In this document: positions 1-5,447 of the stretch, piece after piece
Layout of the letters: the number at the start of each line of letters is the position of its first letter
How positions within the stretch are numbered: the first letter of the stretch is position 1
DNA from: JBOHCT01 sp050699055
Lineage (GTDB): Bacteria > Actinomycetota > Actinomycetes > Streptosporangiales > JBOHCT01
Length of the DNA stretch: 6,716 bases
Direction of reading: 5' to 3'
Assembly: GCA_050699055.1 (NCBI GenBank)
Contig: JBOHCT010000215.1
Span: 1 to 6,716 of the forward strand
Translations under genes and position numbers: made by a program
Notes under the pieces: model-generated
The model's input: only the letters and a program-made list of their open reading frames with translations
Database searches by the model: none
Told to the model about the DNA's origin: nothing

Positions 1-61
1 GCCTGTCGGGCAGGTAACCACGGCGCTCGAAGAAGCGCCGCTGTTTCTCACTCAGCGGCAC
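1..61 (-). CDS. Partial N-terminus of a probable phytanoyl-CoA dioxygenase-like (PhyH) oxygenase
   Basis: On the minus strand a GTG at 61-59 opens a frame that runs off the window after 20 codons. It is preceded by AGGAG (75-71) with a 9-nt spacer, and an in-frame TGA at 70-68 rules out an earlier start. The peptide contains LSEKQRRFFERRGYL, which resembles the typical opening of PhyH-family Fe(II)/2-oxoglutarate dioxygenases (pattern: L-s-x-x-Q-x-x-F-F-e-x-x-G-Y-L). These enzymes hydroxylate small molecules and, in some natural-product pathways, amino-acid residues. The catalytic HxD...H motif would lie outside the window, so the assignment rests on the N-terminal signature alone. The gene starts 32 bp after the stop of the ferritin-like gene on the same strand, so the two are probably co-transcribed. 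The existence of a gene is likely; its family is a moderate-confidence inference. Confidence 0.55.
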   Translation of the reverse strand, partial: MPLSEKQRRFFERRGYLPDR

Positions 62-93
62 GTTCGCTCACTCCTGGACTGCCCGCGCCTGCG

Positions 94-831
94 TCACGGC
101 CAGCTCCACGACATGGCTCCGCCTTTATCCGCACGCTTGTGCGCCGTCTCGATGATCTCCGTGGTGTCGGCCTCCGGCCATTGCCACGACATCGCGCCGC
201 CTTCTTCTGTGCGCTCGTGTGCGCTCGTGGCGACCCGTTGGTCCGCGCGGCTTCCCTGAGCGGCGTTACCCAGCCACAGCAGAAGCTCCCGGCCCGACTC
301 GTGGTGTTTCTCCTCGTCGGTGCCGATGCCCGCGTACGCCTCCCGGATGTCGTCGAAGGGGATCGTCTTGAGCTCCTCGATGGCCGCCGCCGAGTAGCCC
401 TCATGCACGATATTGACGTCGAGTAGAGCGGCGAACGGGTCGCCGTCCTCCACCGCCACCACGAGCGACGCCCAGTGTGGGTCTGCGTCCAGCGCCGTGG
501 GGAGCGCCGCGACCTTGGCGTCGATGGTCCCGTGGAGTTCTCGCGGTACGAGCGCACGCAGGATGTCGAAGTGTCGCGCCTCATCAGACATCTGCTCCGT
601 AACCTGCACGAGGATGTGCGGTGGAATAAGGTGGGCACTCTTGGCGACGACGGTGGCGAGCTGCAGCACGACCTTCAGCTCGTCGACGGCGCGATCAGCG
701 ATCCAGAGGCGCAGATCATTCTCGCTGACGCTGAGGGAGCCATCCTCGTCAAAAAAACCGTCCCTGATCTCCTTCCGCACCTTCGCCTTCGATGCGTCGA
801 ACTTCTCCAGCGCAACGTCGAGTGTGGTCAT
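94..831 (-). CDS. Ferritin-like di-iron protein with a duplicated C-terminal GGAMSWxWP tail
   Basis: A 245-residue protein starts at ATG 831-829, with a perfect AGGAGGT (842-836) 4 nt upstream. The ligand pattern of ferritin-like di-iron carboxylate proteins is visible: E51 in helix 1, E84-x-x-H87 (DEARH) in helix 2, E144 (HEGY) in helix 3, and E173/E174-x-x-H176/H177 (DEEKHH) in helix 4. The spacings (33 residues from E51 to E84, about 30 from E144 to the last motif) suit a four-helix bundle. No signal peptide or membrane segment is seen, so it is presumably cytosolic. From about residue 190 the sequence becomes a polar, probably unstructured tail. This tail contains SAHERTEEGGAMSWQWP (203-219) and TAHKRADKGGAMSWSWP (229-245, the exact C-terminus). 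Such folds include oxygenases, desaturases, N-oxygenases and iron stores; the reaction cannot be told. The tail may be a peptide substrate (RiPP core) or a repeated docking tag. I do not recognise a named family with this tail. It is the first gene of a probable two-gene minus-strand operon. Confidence 0.88.
   Translation of the reverse strand: MTTLDVALEKFDASKAKVRKEIRDGFFDEDGSLSVSENDLRLWIADRAVDELKVVLQLATVVAKSAHLIPPHILVQVTEQMSDEARHFDILRALVPRELHGTIDAKVAALPTALDADPHWASLVVAVEDGDPFAALLDVNIVHEGYSAAAIEELKTIPFDDIREAYAGIGTDEEKHHESGRELLLWLGNAAQGSRADQRVATSAHERTEEGGAMSWQWPEADTTEIIETAHKRADKGGAMSWSWP
97..225 (-). repeat. Two-copy coding repeat in the tail of the ferritin-like protein
   Basis: Two 51-bp units, 225-175 and 147-97, are separated by 27 bp, giving a 78-bp (26-codon) period. 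The encoded 17-residue units match at 11 positions: x-A-H-x-R-x-x-x-GGAMSW-x-WP. By eye about 37 of 51 bases agree. Several differences are synonymous (GCG/GCC for Ala, GGC/GGA for the second Gly, CGC/CGT for Arg), while the GGAMSWxWP block is kept at protein level. This suggests an older duplication under selection on the peptide rather than a fresh slippage event. Confidence 0.85.
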
Positions 832-868
832 ACCGACCTCCTAGCAGGGGGCCACCCTTGTTGGACGA

Positions 869-898
869 ACGTTACTGAGAGCTACCGACTCACTTCAA
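869..898 (-). promoter_or_regulatory. Predicted promoter of the ferritin-like/PhyH pair
   Basis: Reading the minus strand, TTGAAG (898-893) is followed after 18 bp by TAACGT (874-869), a plausible housekeeping-sigma -35/-10 pair with the actinobacterial TANNNT -10 form. Transcription would begin near 862, giving a leader of roughly 30 nt with the ribosome binding site at 842-836. This is prediction by motif only. Confidence 0.4.
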
Positions 899-921
899 CG
901 GGTAGCTGAAACGGTGACCGT
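881..921. promoter_or_regulatory. Two small palindromes at the predicted promoter (possible operator)
   Basis: GCTACC (881-886) and GGTAGC (901-906) form a 6-bp inverted repeat flanking the predicted -35 box. Just upstream, ACGGTGACCGT (911-921) is an 11-bp palindrome with a single central base. Their placement fits repressor or activator sites for the minus-strand genes, but short palindromes also occur by chance and no regulator gene is visible in the window. Confidence 0.25.
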
Positions 922-1031
922 ATATGGCCAGACGCTCGGGAGATGGCGATCTCACCTGGGGGTCGTGGCATCGGAATCGACCCACCTCATGCACGGATCG
1001 GGGCGAACCAGCGGATCCCGCTCCGGTGAGT

Positions 1032-1077
1032 GCACGGAGGACGCGGAAATAATTGCGTCGATCTGCGGACTCCGTGC
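1032..1077. other. Inverted repeat with nested stem
   Basis: GCACGGAG (1032-1039) and CTCCGTGC (1070-1077) are perfect 8-bp arms. Inside them ACGC (1041-1044) can pair with GCGT (1055-1058) around an A/T-rich loop. There is no U-tract and no gene nearby, so terminator, operator or structured RNA cannot be separated. Confidence 0.3.
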
Positions 1078-1521
1078 TCCGCCCGGCTAGAGCATCCGTT
1101 TGGCGCGATTCTACGGCCAGGAGACGGTCAGCCGAGTGTGCCGCTTGTCGATGACCAGCCCGCCGGCGAGTGGGGTCGTCCCGTGTGCCAGCCGAGTAGG
1201 TAGGTGCCGAGGACGGGTTGGGAGCCACGCCTGCGGGGACCAATTCGTCCAGATGATGAGATCTTCATCCAGACCACGCGGCGTTTCTTCTGTCAGCGGC
1301 TGCCCAGCTCGGTGACAACCTGCGCAGACGTGAACGTCAGCAATGCCCCGAGTCCGGGAGCGGTGGTGACCGACGACGGTGTCCCGGAGCGCGTCGGTGG
1401 CTCACGCCGCGCTCGCTCGCTGACCTTCGGGAGCGGCGGACTCGGCTGGTCACGACACCTCGTTGCACCCCCTGGCCCGATGTGCGCCGACGTCAGCCCT
1501 GTGGCCGCACATCTCTGGTTG

Positions 1522-1600
1522 GATCACGTTCTCCTTCCAAATGACCATTTTCGTGCACGGTTTGTCGGCTTCTCATGTCACGAGGAAGGAGAACGTGATC
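1522..1600. repeat. Perfect 17-bp inverted repeat, 45-bp spacer
   Basis: GATCACGTTCTCCTTCC (1522-1538) is the exact reverse complement of GGAAGGAGAACGTGATC (1584-1600). The spacer contains two further small palindromes, AAATGACCATTT (1539-1550; 5-bp arms around AC) and CGTGCACG (1552-1559). The right arm contains a GGAAGGAG ribosome-binding-like sequence and a GTG, so in RNA the left arm would act as an anti-Shine-Dalgarno strand. It could alternatively be a protein-binding or recombination site. Confidence 0.75.
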
Positions 1601-1684
1601 GTTTACGGCGGGGGCGCTCTGCCGCGGCTTGGCTCCGGCCGCTACGCCGAGCTGTACGAGCAGTGGCTGGCCCGCTCCGGCTGA
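1595..1684 (+). other. Possible 29-codon small ORF or gene remnant
   Basis: GTG at 1595 follows GGAAGGAG (1584-1591) by only 3 nt, which is short for a ribosome binding site. The peptide begins VIVYGGGALPRLGSG and ends RYAELYEQWLARSG before TGA at 1682-1684. From codon 12 onward every third base is G or C, unlike the surrounding gap, which hints at coding history. The ending loosely resembles C-termini of some solute-binding proteins, so it may be the tail of a decayed gene rather than a true small protein. The start lies inside the right arm of the 17-bp inverted repeat. Confidence 0.3.
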
Positions 1685-1752
1685 GGCGCGGCCCGAGCCT
1701 CCGAAGCCGAAAACGGGTTGGGGGCGGTGAGCCCGGGTGGTTGGGTGTCCAC

Positions 1753-2511
1753 ATGCAGCATCAGGATCTGCCGAACTACGGCGCCGCCACGTACGGCGAC
1801 CGGTTCGCGGACGTGTACGATGCCTGGCACGCTCCGACGGACAAGGACACCGACGCGGCCGTGGCTTTCCTGGCCGAATTGGCCGGGCAGGGCCGCGTGC
1901 TGGAGCTTGGGATCGGGACCGGGCGGGTGGCGCTGCCGTTGGCCGCCCGCGGTCTCGACGTGCACGGCATCGACGCCTCGCCGCGGATGGTGGAACGGCT
2001 ACGCGCCAAGCCCGGCGGCACCCAGCTGCCGGTCGTCATCGGCGACTTCGCCGACGTGGGGTACGACGGCTCCTTCGCGCTCGTGTACGTAGTGTTCAAC
2101 ACCTTCTTCGCGCTGCTCTCCCAAGAGGAGCAGGTGCGCTGCTTCGCGGGCGTGACTGCACGCTTGGACCAGGGCGGCGCCTTCGCGATCGAGGCGTTCG
2201 TGCCGGACCCCTCTCGCTTCGACCGAGGCCAACGTGTCCAGGTCACGGAACTCGGCGATGCTGAGGTGCGGCTCCAGGCCAGCCGGCACGACTCGGTCAC
2301 CCAACGGGTCAGCAGCCAGGACATCCTGGTCGCGGCGCAGGAAACGCGCCTCTACCCCGTACAGTTGCGCTATGCGTGGCCGGCCGAGCTCGACCTGATG
2401 GCCCGTCTGGCTGGCCTGCGCCTCGCGGGGCGGTGGGGAGACTGGAACCGCGAGCCGTTCACCACCGCCAGCACAAGGCACGTTTCGGTCTACCGCAAAC
2501 ACGCCGGCTGA
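1753..2511 (+). CDS. Class I SAM-dependent methyltransferase
   Basis: A 252-residue protein from ATG 1753. The Rossmann SAM-binding signature is clear: VLELGIGTG (49-57, motif I), the acidic ribose-binding residue in GIDAS (72-76), GDFAD (97-101, motif II) and VVFNTFF (113-119). An N-terminal YGDRFADVYDAWH (14-26) precedes it, like the opening of the small-molecule methyltransferases that include TDP-aminosugar N-methyltransferases. The substrate is not evident. The open frame extends upstream to 1204, but that extension is Arg/Ser-rich and unlike the family, and the protein is normally about 250 residues, so ATG 1753 is preferred. The ribosome binding site is weak (GGTGG about 12 nt upstream); an in-frame TTG at 1741 is the alternative. 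It stands alone between the 920-bp gap and a terminator-like hairpin, so it is probably monocistronic. Confidence 0.87.
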   Translation: MQHQDLPNYGAATYGDRFADVYDAWHAPTDKDTDAAVAFLAELAGQGRVLELGIGTGRVALPLAARGLDVHGIDASPRMVERLRAKPGGTQLPVVIGDFADVGYDGSFALVYVVFNTFFALLSQEEQVRCFAGVTARLDQGGAFAIEAFVPDPSRFDRGQRVQVTELGDAEVRLQASRHDSVTQRVSSQDILVAAQETRLYPVQLRYAWPAELDLMARLAGLRLAGRWGDWNREPFTTASTRHVSVYRKHAG

Positions 2512-2522
2512 TCCGCCCGCGA

Positions 2523-2554
2523 CGCCAGCCTTCCCGGCGCATAAGCGCCTGGCG
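2523..2554 (+). terminator. Hairpin after the methyltransferase gene
   Basis: CGCCAG (2523-2528) pairs with CTGGCG (2549-2554). Directly inside, GCGC-ATAA-GCGC (2537-2548) forms a tight stem-loop, leaving an 8-nt bulge on the left. It begins 11 bp after the stop codon. There is no U-tract, as is common for actinobacterial terminators, so function is inferred from position and stability. Confidence 0.5.
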
Positions 2555-2644
2555 GTAGAGGCCGATCGTCAGTGCGTTCGTCGCAGCCGGTGCTGCTCGC
2601 CCAGTCCCGTCCGCGCCCTCGCGCGTGGCCGGGCGCTCGGGGGT

Positions 2645-2650
2645 TACGCT
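2645..2650 (+). promoter_or_regulatory. Predicted -10 box for leaderless glmS transcript
   Basis: TACGCT matches the TANNNT -10 form and ends 7 nt before the GTG of glmS. No Shine-Dalgarno sequence stands at a usable distance (a G-run at 2639-2643 is about 14 nt away). A transcript starting at the G of the GTG would be leaderless, which is common in Actinomycetota. No clear -35 box is seen. Confidence 0.4.
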
Positions 2651-2657
2651 GGCCAGC

Positions 2658-4502
2658 GTGTGCGGGATCGTGGGGTACGTCGGCGCGCGGCAGGCTCTCG
2701 ACGTCGTGGTCGACGGCCTGCGCCGGCTGGAGTACAGAGGCTACGACTCGGCCGGCGTCGCCGTGCTGTCCGACGGCAAGCTGGTCACGGAGAAACGGGC
2801 GGGCAAGCTCGTCAACCTGACTGACGCGCTGGCCGACGCCCGACCGCCCGGCGAGGCGACGCTCGGGCTGGGGCACACCCGGTGGGCGACGCACGGTCCG
2901 CCCACCGACCGCAACGCCCACCCGCACCTCGACTGCACCGGCACGATCGCGGTCGTCCACAACGGCATCATCGAGAACTTCTCCACCCTGCTGAGTCGCC
3001 TCGAGGCACGCGGGCACGAGCTCGCGTCGGAGACCGACACTGAGCTCGTCGCCCACCTGCTGGAGGAGGAGCTGACCGCCGCCGGGTCGCTCGCCCAGGC
3101 GATGCGGCGGACCTGCGGTCAGCTGGAGGGAGCGTTCACGCTGGTCGCGATCAGCACGGACGAGCCCGGCACCGTCGTGGGCGCCCGGCGCAACTCCCCC
3201 CTCGTCGTGGGACGCGGGGACGGCGAGAACTTCCTCGCCAGCGACATCGCGGCGTTCATCGCCCATACCCGTGAGGCCGTCGAGCTCGGCCAGGACCAGG
3301 TCGTCGAGCTGCGCCCCGACCAGGTGACCGTCACCGAGTTCGATGGGACGCCCGCGGCCGTCAAGGAGTACCACGTCGACTGGGACGCGTCGGCCGCCGA
3401 GAAGGGCGGTTACGACTACTTCATGCTCAAGGAGATCGCCGAGCAGCCCCGCGCGGTCGCCGACACCCTGCTCGGTAGGCTCGGCGCCGACGGCACGCTG
3501 CGGCTGGACGAGATGCGCCTGTCCGACGACGAGCTGCGCGACATCGACAAGATCGTCGTCATCGCCTGCGGGACGGCGTTCCACGCCGGGCTGATCGCGA
3601 AGTACGCGATCGAGCACTGGACCCGCATCCCGTGCGAGGTCGAGCTGTCGTCGGAGTTTCGGTACCGCGACCCGATCCTCACCCGCTCCACCCTCGTCAT
3701 CGCGATCAGCCAGAGCGGGGAGACGCTCGACACGCTGATGGCCGTCCATCACGCCCGCGACCAGCGGTCGAGGGTGCTCGCGATCTGCAACACCAACGGC
3801 GCGACGATCCCACGCGAGTCCGACGGCGTGCTGTACACCCACGCCGGCCCCGAGGTCGGCGTCGCCGCGACGAAGACGTTCCTCACCCAGCTCGTCGCCT
3901 GCTACCTGGTCGGCCTCTACCTCGCCCAGGTGCGCGGCACGAAGTACGGCGACGAGGTGGTGGCGGTGATCGACCAGCTCGCCGGCATGCCCGGGAAGGT
4001 CGAGCAGGTGCTCGACACCGTGCAGCCGGTACGCGAGCTGGCCGCCTCGCTGGTGGAGGCCAAGGCGGTGCTGTTCCTCGGTCGGCACGTGGGCTACCCG
4101 GTGGCCCTGGAGGGTGCGCTCAAGCTCAAGGAGCTGGCGTACATGCACGCCGAGGCGTTCGCGGCCGCCGAGCTGAAGCACGGCCCGATCGCGCTCATTG
4201 AGGAGGGCATGCCTGTCGTCGTGGCGGTGCCGCCCCGCCGCGGCGTTCTGCACGACAAGATCGTGTCGAACATTCAGGAGATCAGGGCGCGCGGCGCCCG
4301 GACGATCGTCGTCGCCGAGCAGGGCGACGAGGCGGTCGTACCCTATGCCGACACCGTCATCCGCGTACCGACGGCCCCGACGCTGCTGCAGCCGCTCGTC
4401 GCGACCGTGCCGCTGCAGGTGTTCGCCTGCGAGGTCGCGCTCGCCCGCGGGCACGACGTCGACCAGCCCCGCAACCTCGCCAAGTCCGTGACGGTCGAGT
4501 AG
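2658..4502 (+). CDS. glmS: Glutamine--fructose-6-phosphate aminotransferase (isomerizing)
   Basis: GlmS converts fructose-6-phosphate and glutamine to glucosamine-6-phosphate and glutamate, the first committed step to UDP-GlcNAc, in the cytosol. The product is 614 residues, the family's normal length. The start is fixed at GTG 2658 because Cys2 must become the N-terminal nucleophile (VCGIVGYVG). The N-terminal glutaminase domain shows RGYDSAG (27-33), HTRWATHG (73-80) and HNGIIEN (101-107). The linker/isomerase part begins near EKGGYDYFMLKEI (248-260). The first SIS domain has ACGTAFHAG (303-311) and SQSGETLDT (351-359). The second SIS domain contains EGALKLKE (485-492). The conserved tail DVDQPRNLAKSVTVE closes the protein (600-614), including the C-terminal loop that shuttles ammonia. 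All key residues are present. No glmS ribozyme is apparent, and the gene seems leaderless. A hairpin upstream and a long palindrome downstream suggest an independent transcription unit. Confidence 0.98.
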   Translation: MCGIVGYVGARQALDVVVDGLRRLEYRGYDSAGVAVLSDGKLVTEKRAGKLVNLTDALADARPPGEATLGLGHTRWATHGPPTDRNAHPHLDCTGTIAVVHNGIIENFSTLLSRLEARGHELASETDTELVAHLLEEELTAAGSLAQAMRRTCGQLEGAFTLVAISTDEPGTVVGARRNSPLVVGRGDGENFLASDIAAFIAHTREAVELGQDQVVELRPDQVTVTEFDGTPAAVKEYHVDWDASAAEKGGYDYFMLKEIAEQPRAVADTLLGRLGADGTLRLDEMRLSDDELRDIDKIVVIACGTAFHAGLIAKYAIEHWTRIPCEVELSSEFRYRDPILTRSTLVIAISQSGETLDTLMAVHHARDQRSRVLAICNTNGATIPRESDGVLYTHAGPEVGVAATKTFLTQLVACYLVGLYLAQVRGTKYGDEVVAVIDQLAGMPGKVEQVLDTVQPVRELAASLVEAKAVLFLGRHVGYPVALEGALKLKELAYMHAEAFAAAELKHGPIALIEEGMPVVVAVPPRRGVLHDKIVSNIQEIRARGARTIVVAEQGDEAVVPYADTVIRVPTAPTLLQPLVATVPLQVFACEVALARGHDVDQPRNLAKSVTVE

Positions 4503-4504
4503 CA

Positions 4505-4599
4505 CCCCGCCCCTTCCCGCGCCGATCTTGAGGATATCGGGCACTTACCGATGAGTAACCCACCGACAACTTCAAGATCGGCGAACGAGGGGGGCGGGG
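4505..4599. terminator. Large palindromic element after glmS (terminator or dispersed intergenic repeat)
   Basis: CGCCGATCTTGA (4520-4531) is the exact reverse complement of TCAAGATCGGCG (4572-4583). An outer pair, CCCCGCCCC (4505-4513) and GGGGCGGGG (4591-4599), extends the structure beyond a small internal loop. An inner stem ATCGG/CCGAT (4536-4540 with 4548-4552) sits inside. It begins two bases after the glmS stop. It lacks a U-tract but is stable enough to end transcription from either side. Its modular build also suggests a repeated genomic palindrome, which cannot be tested from one window. Confidence 0.6.
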
Positions 4600-4632
4600 C
4601 CGGGAGGAGTAGCGTGACGAGCGCGCGCCCAC

Positions 4633-4683
4633 GAGCGCACCAGAGAGGCGAGCGCACCAGAGAGGCGAGCGCACCAGAGAGGG
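4633..4683 (+). repeat. Three 17-bp tandem repeats before the hydrolase gene
   Basis: GAGCGCACCAGAGAGGC occurs at 4633-4649, 4650-4666 and 4667-4683; the first two are identical and the third differs only at its last base. The array runs directly into the ribosome binding site of the next gene: GGAGG (4682-4686) begins inside the last unit. Copies this similar indicate recent slippage or expansion. A change in copy number would lengthen the leader without altering the spacing between ribosome binding site and start. Confidence 0.92.
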
Positions 4684-4692
4684 AGGTGAAGG

Positions 4693-5436
4693 GTGTACGA
4701 CGCGATGCTGGCGGAGACCGTGAGTGTACCCGGGCACGAGGGAGACGAGATCGAGGCCTACCTCGCCCGCCCGCTCGGCCCCGGCCCGTACGCAGGCGTG
4801 GTGGTCATCCACCACATGCCCGGCTACGACGCCGCGACCAAGGAGATCACCCGCGGGTTCGCCGCGCTGGGATACGCCGCGATCTGCCCGAACCTCTACT
4901 CCCGGGAGGCGCCGGGTGCGAGCCCGGACGACGCCGCGGCGGCGGCCCGTGCCCAGGGCGGGGTTCCGGACGAGCGTCTCGTGGGCGACGTCGACGGGGC
5001 CGCGCGGCACCTCCGCGGGTTGACGTCGTCGAACGGGAAGGTCGGGGTCATCGGCTACTGCTCCGGCGGCCGCCAGTCGTTCCTCGCTGCCTGCAGCCTG
5101 CCGCTGGACGCCGGCGTGGACTGCTACGGCGCCTTCGTCGTCGGCACCCCGCCGGAGGGCTTCCCGGTCCAGATGGCGCCGCTCGCCGACCGCGTGCCAG
5201 ATCTGCGCTGTCCGCTGCTCGGCCTTTTCGGCGCCGAGGACCAGCACCCCTCCCCGAAGGAGACGGACGAGCTCGAACGGCTGCTGCGCGAGCACGGCAA
5301 GACCTTCGACTTCCACACCTACGAGGGCGCCGGGCACGCCTTCTTCGCGGTCGACCGGCCCAGCTACCGCGTGGAGGCGGCGAACGACGGCTGGGAGCGG
5401 ATCCGCGCCTTCTTCGCCCGTTACCTCGCCGCGTAG
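4693..5436 (+). CDS. Dienelactone hydrolase family protein
   Basis: An alpha/beta-hydrolase of 247 residues, the usual length for the family. It starts at GTG 4693, 6 nt after GGAGG (4682-4686). The catalytic triad is visible: Cys123 in the nucleophile elbow IGYCSGG (120-126), Asp183 in FGAEDQH (179-185) and His215 in EGAGHAFF (211-218). The N-terminal VVVIHHMPGYD (36-46) is the oxyanion-side strand-loop typical of the family. Members hydrolyse dienelactones or other small esters and lactones in the cytosol; with no aromatic-degradation genes around it, the substrate is unknown. A small DUF6295-like gene follows 11 bp later, so the two are probably one operon. The leader contains three 17-bp tandem repeats. 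TAGCGT at 4610-4615 could be a -10 box, weakly supported. Confidence 0.93.
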   Translation: MYDAMLAETVSVPGHEGDEIEAYLARPLGPGPYAGVVVIHHMPGYDAATKEITRGFAALGYAAICPNLYSREAPGASPDDAAAAARAQGGVPDERLVGDVDGAARHLRGLTSSNGKVGVIGYCSGGRQSFLAACSLPLDAGVDCYGAFVVGTPPEGFPVQMAPLADRVPDLRCPLLGLFGAEDQHPSPKETDELERLLREHGKTFDFHTYEGAGHAFFAVDRPSYRVEAANDGWERIRAFFARYLAA

Positions 5437-5447
5437 AGGAGGCTCTC

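Larger units (their letters stand above)
832..1752. other. About 920-bp region without a convincing gene
   Basis: Both strands were read in all frames. The open frames here (for example minus 1243-890 and plus 1100-1315) have no recognisable motif, no good ribosome binding site and Arg/Ser/Pro-rich compositions typical of shadow frames. The left edge holds the promoter region of the minus-strand genes. The interior holds two inverted repeats (1032-1077 and 1522-1600) and one possible very short ORF (1595-1684). No tRNA, CRISPR array or transposase was recognised. The stretch could be decayed coding sequence or an unannotated RNA locus. Confidence 0.6.

Noticed and set aside
21..40. Hairpin CGGCGCT/AGCGCCG that looks like a terminator after the ferritin-like gene
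   Set aside because: It lies inside the coding start of the downstream minus-strand gene (codons for the RRFFERR stretch), so it is explained by codons and would sit within the ORF.
48..638. 196-residue minus-strand open frame overlapping the ferritin-like gene
   Set aside because: Arg/Ser/Thr-rich shadow of the ferritin-like gene in another frame; no motif and no ribosome binding site.
1517..1538. GGTTGGATCAC followed by CTCCTT, resembling the 3' end of 16S rRNA
   Set aside because: The match is short and interrupted, with no rRNA sequence upstream. The likeness arises because the arm is complementary to a ribosome-binding-like sequence in the other arm.
1204..1752. N-terminal extension giving a 435-residue methyltransferase
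   Set aside because: The extension is Arg-rich without motifs, and the family is about 250 residues starting at the NYGAATYGDRFADVYD region.
2512..2657. glmS ribozyme upstream of glmS
   Set aside because: No glmS-ribozyme-like leader is apparent; the region has a terminator-like hairpin and an apparent leaderless start.
2490..4544. 684-residue minus-strand open frame opposite glmS
   Set aside because: Exact antisense of a confident glmS; composition (His/Arg/Asp/Gly-rich) is that of a high-GC shadow frame.
4633..4683. CRISPR array
   Set aside because: The 17-bp units are directly adjacent with no spacers, so this is a simple tandem repeat.
4551..5447. Long open frame upstream of and in phase with the DUF6295-like gene
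   Set aside because: It overlaps the dienelactone hydrolase gene in another frame and encodes Arg/Gly-rich sequence; the real start at 5448 has a strong AGGAGG.
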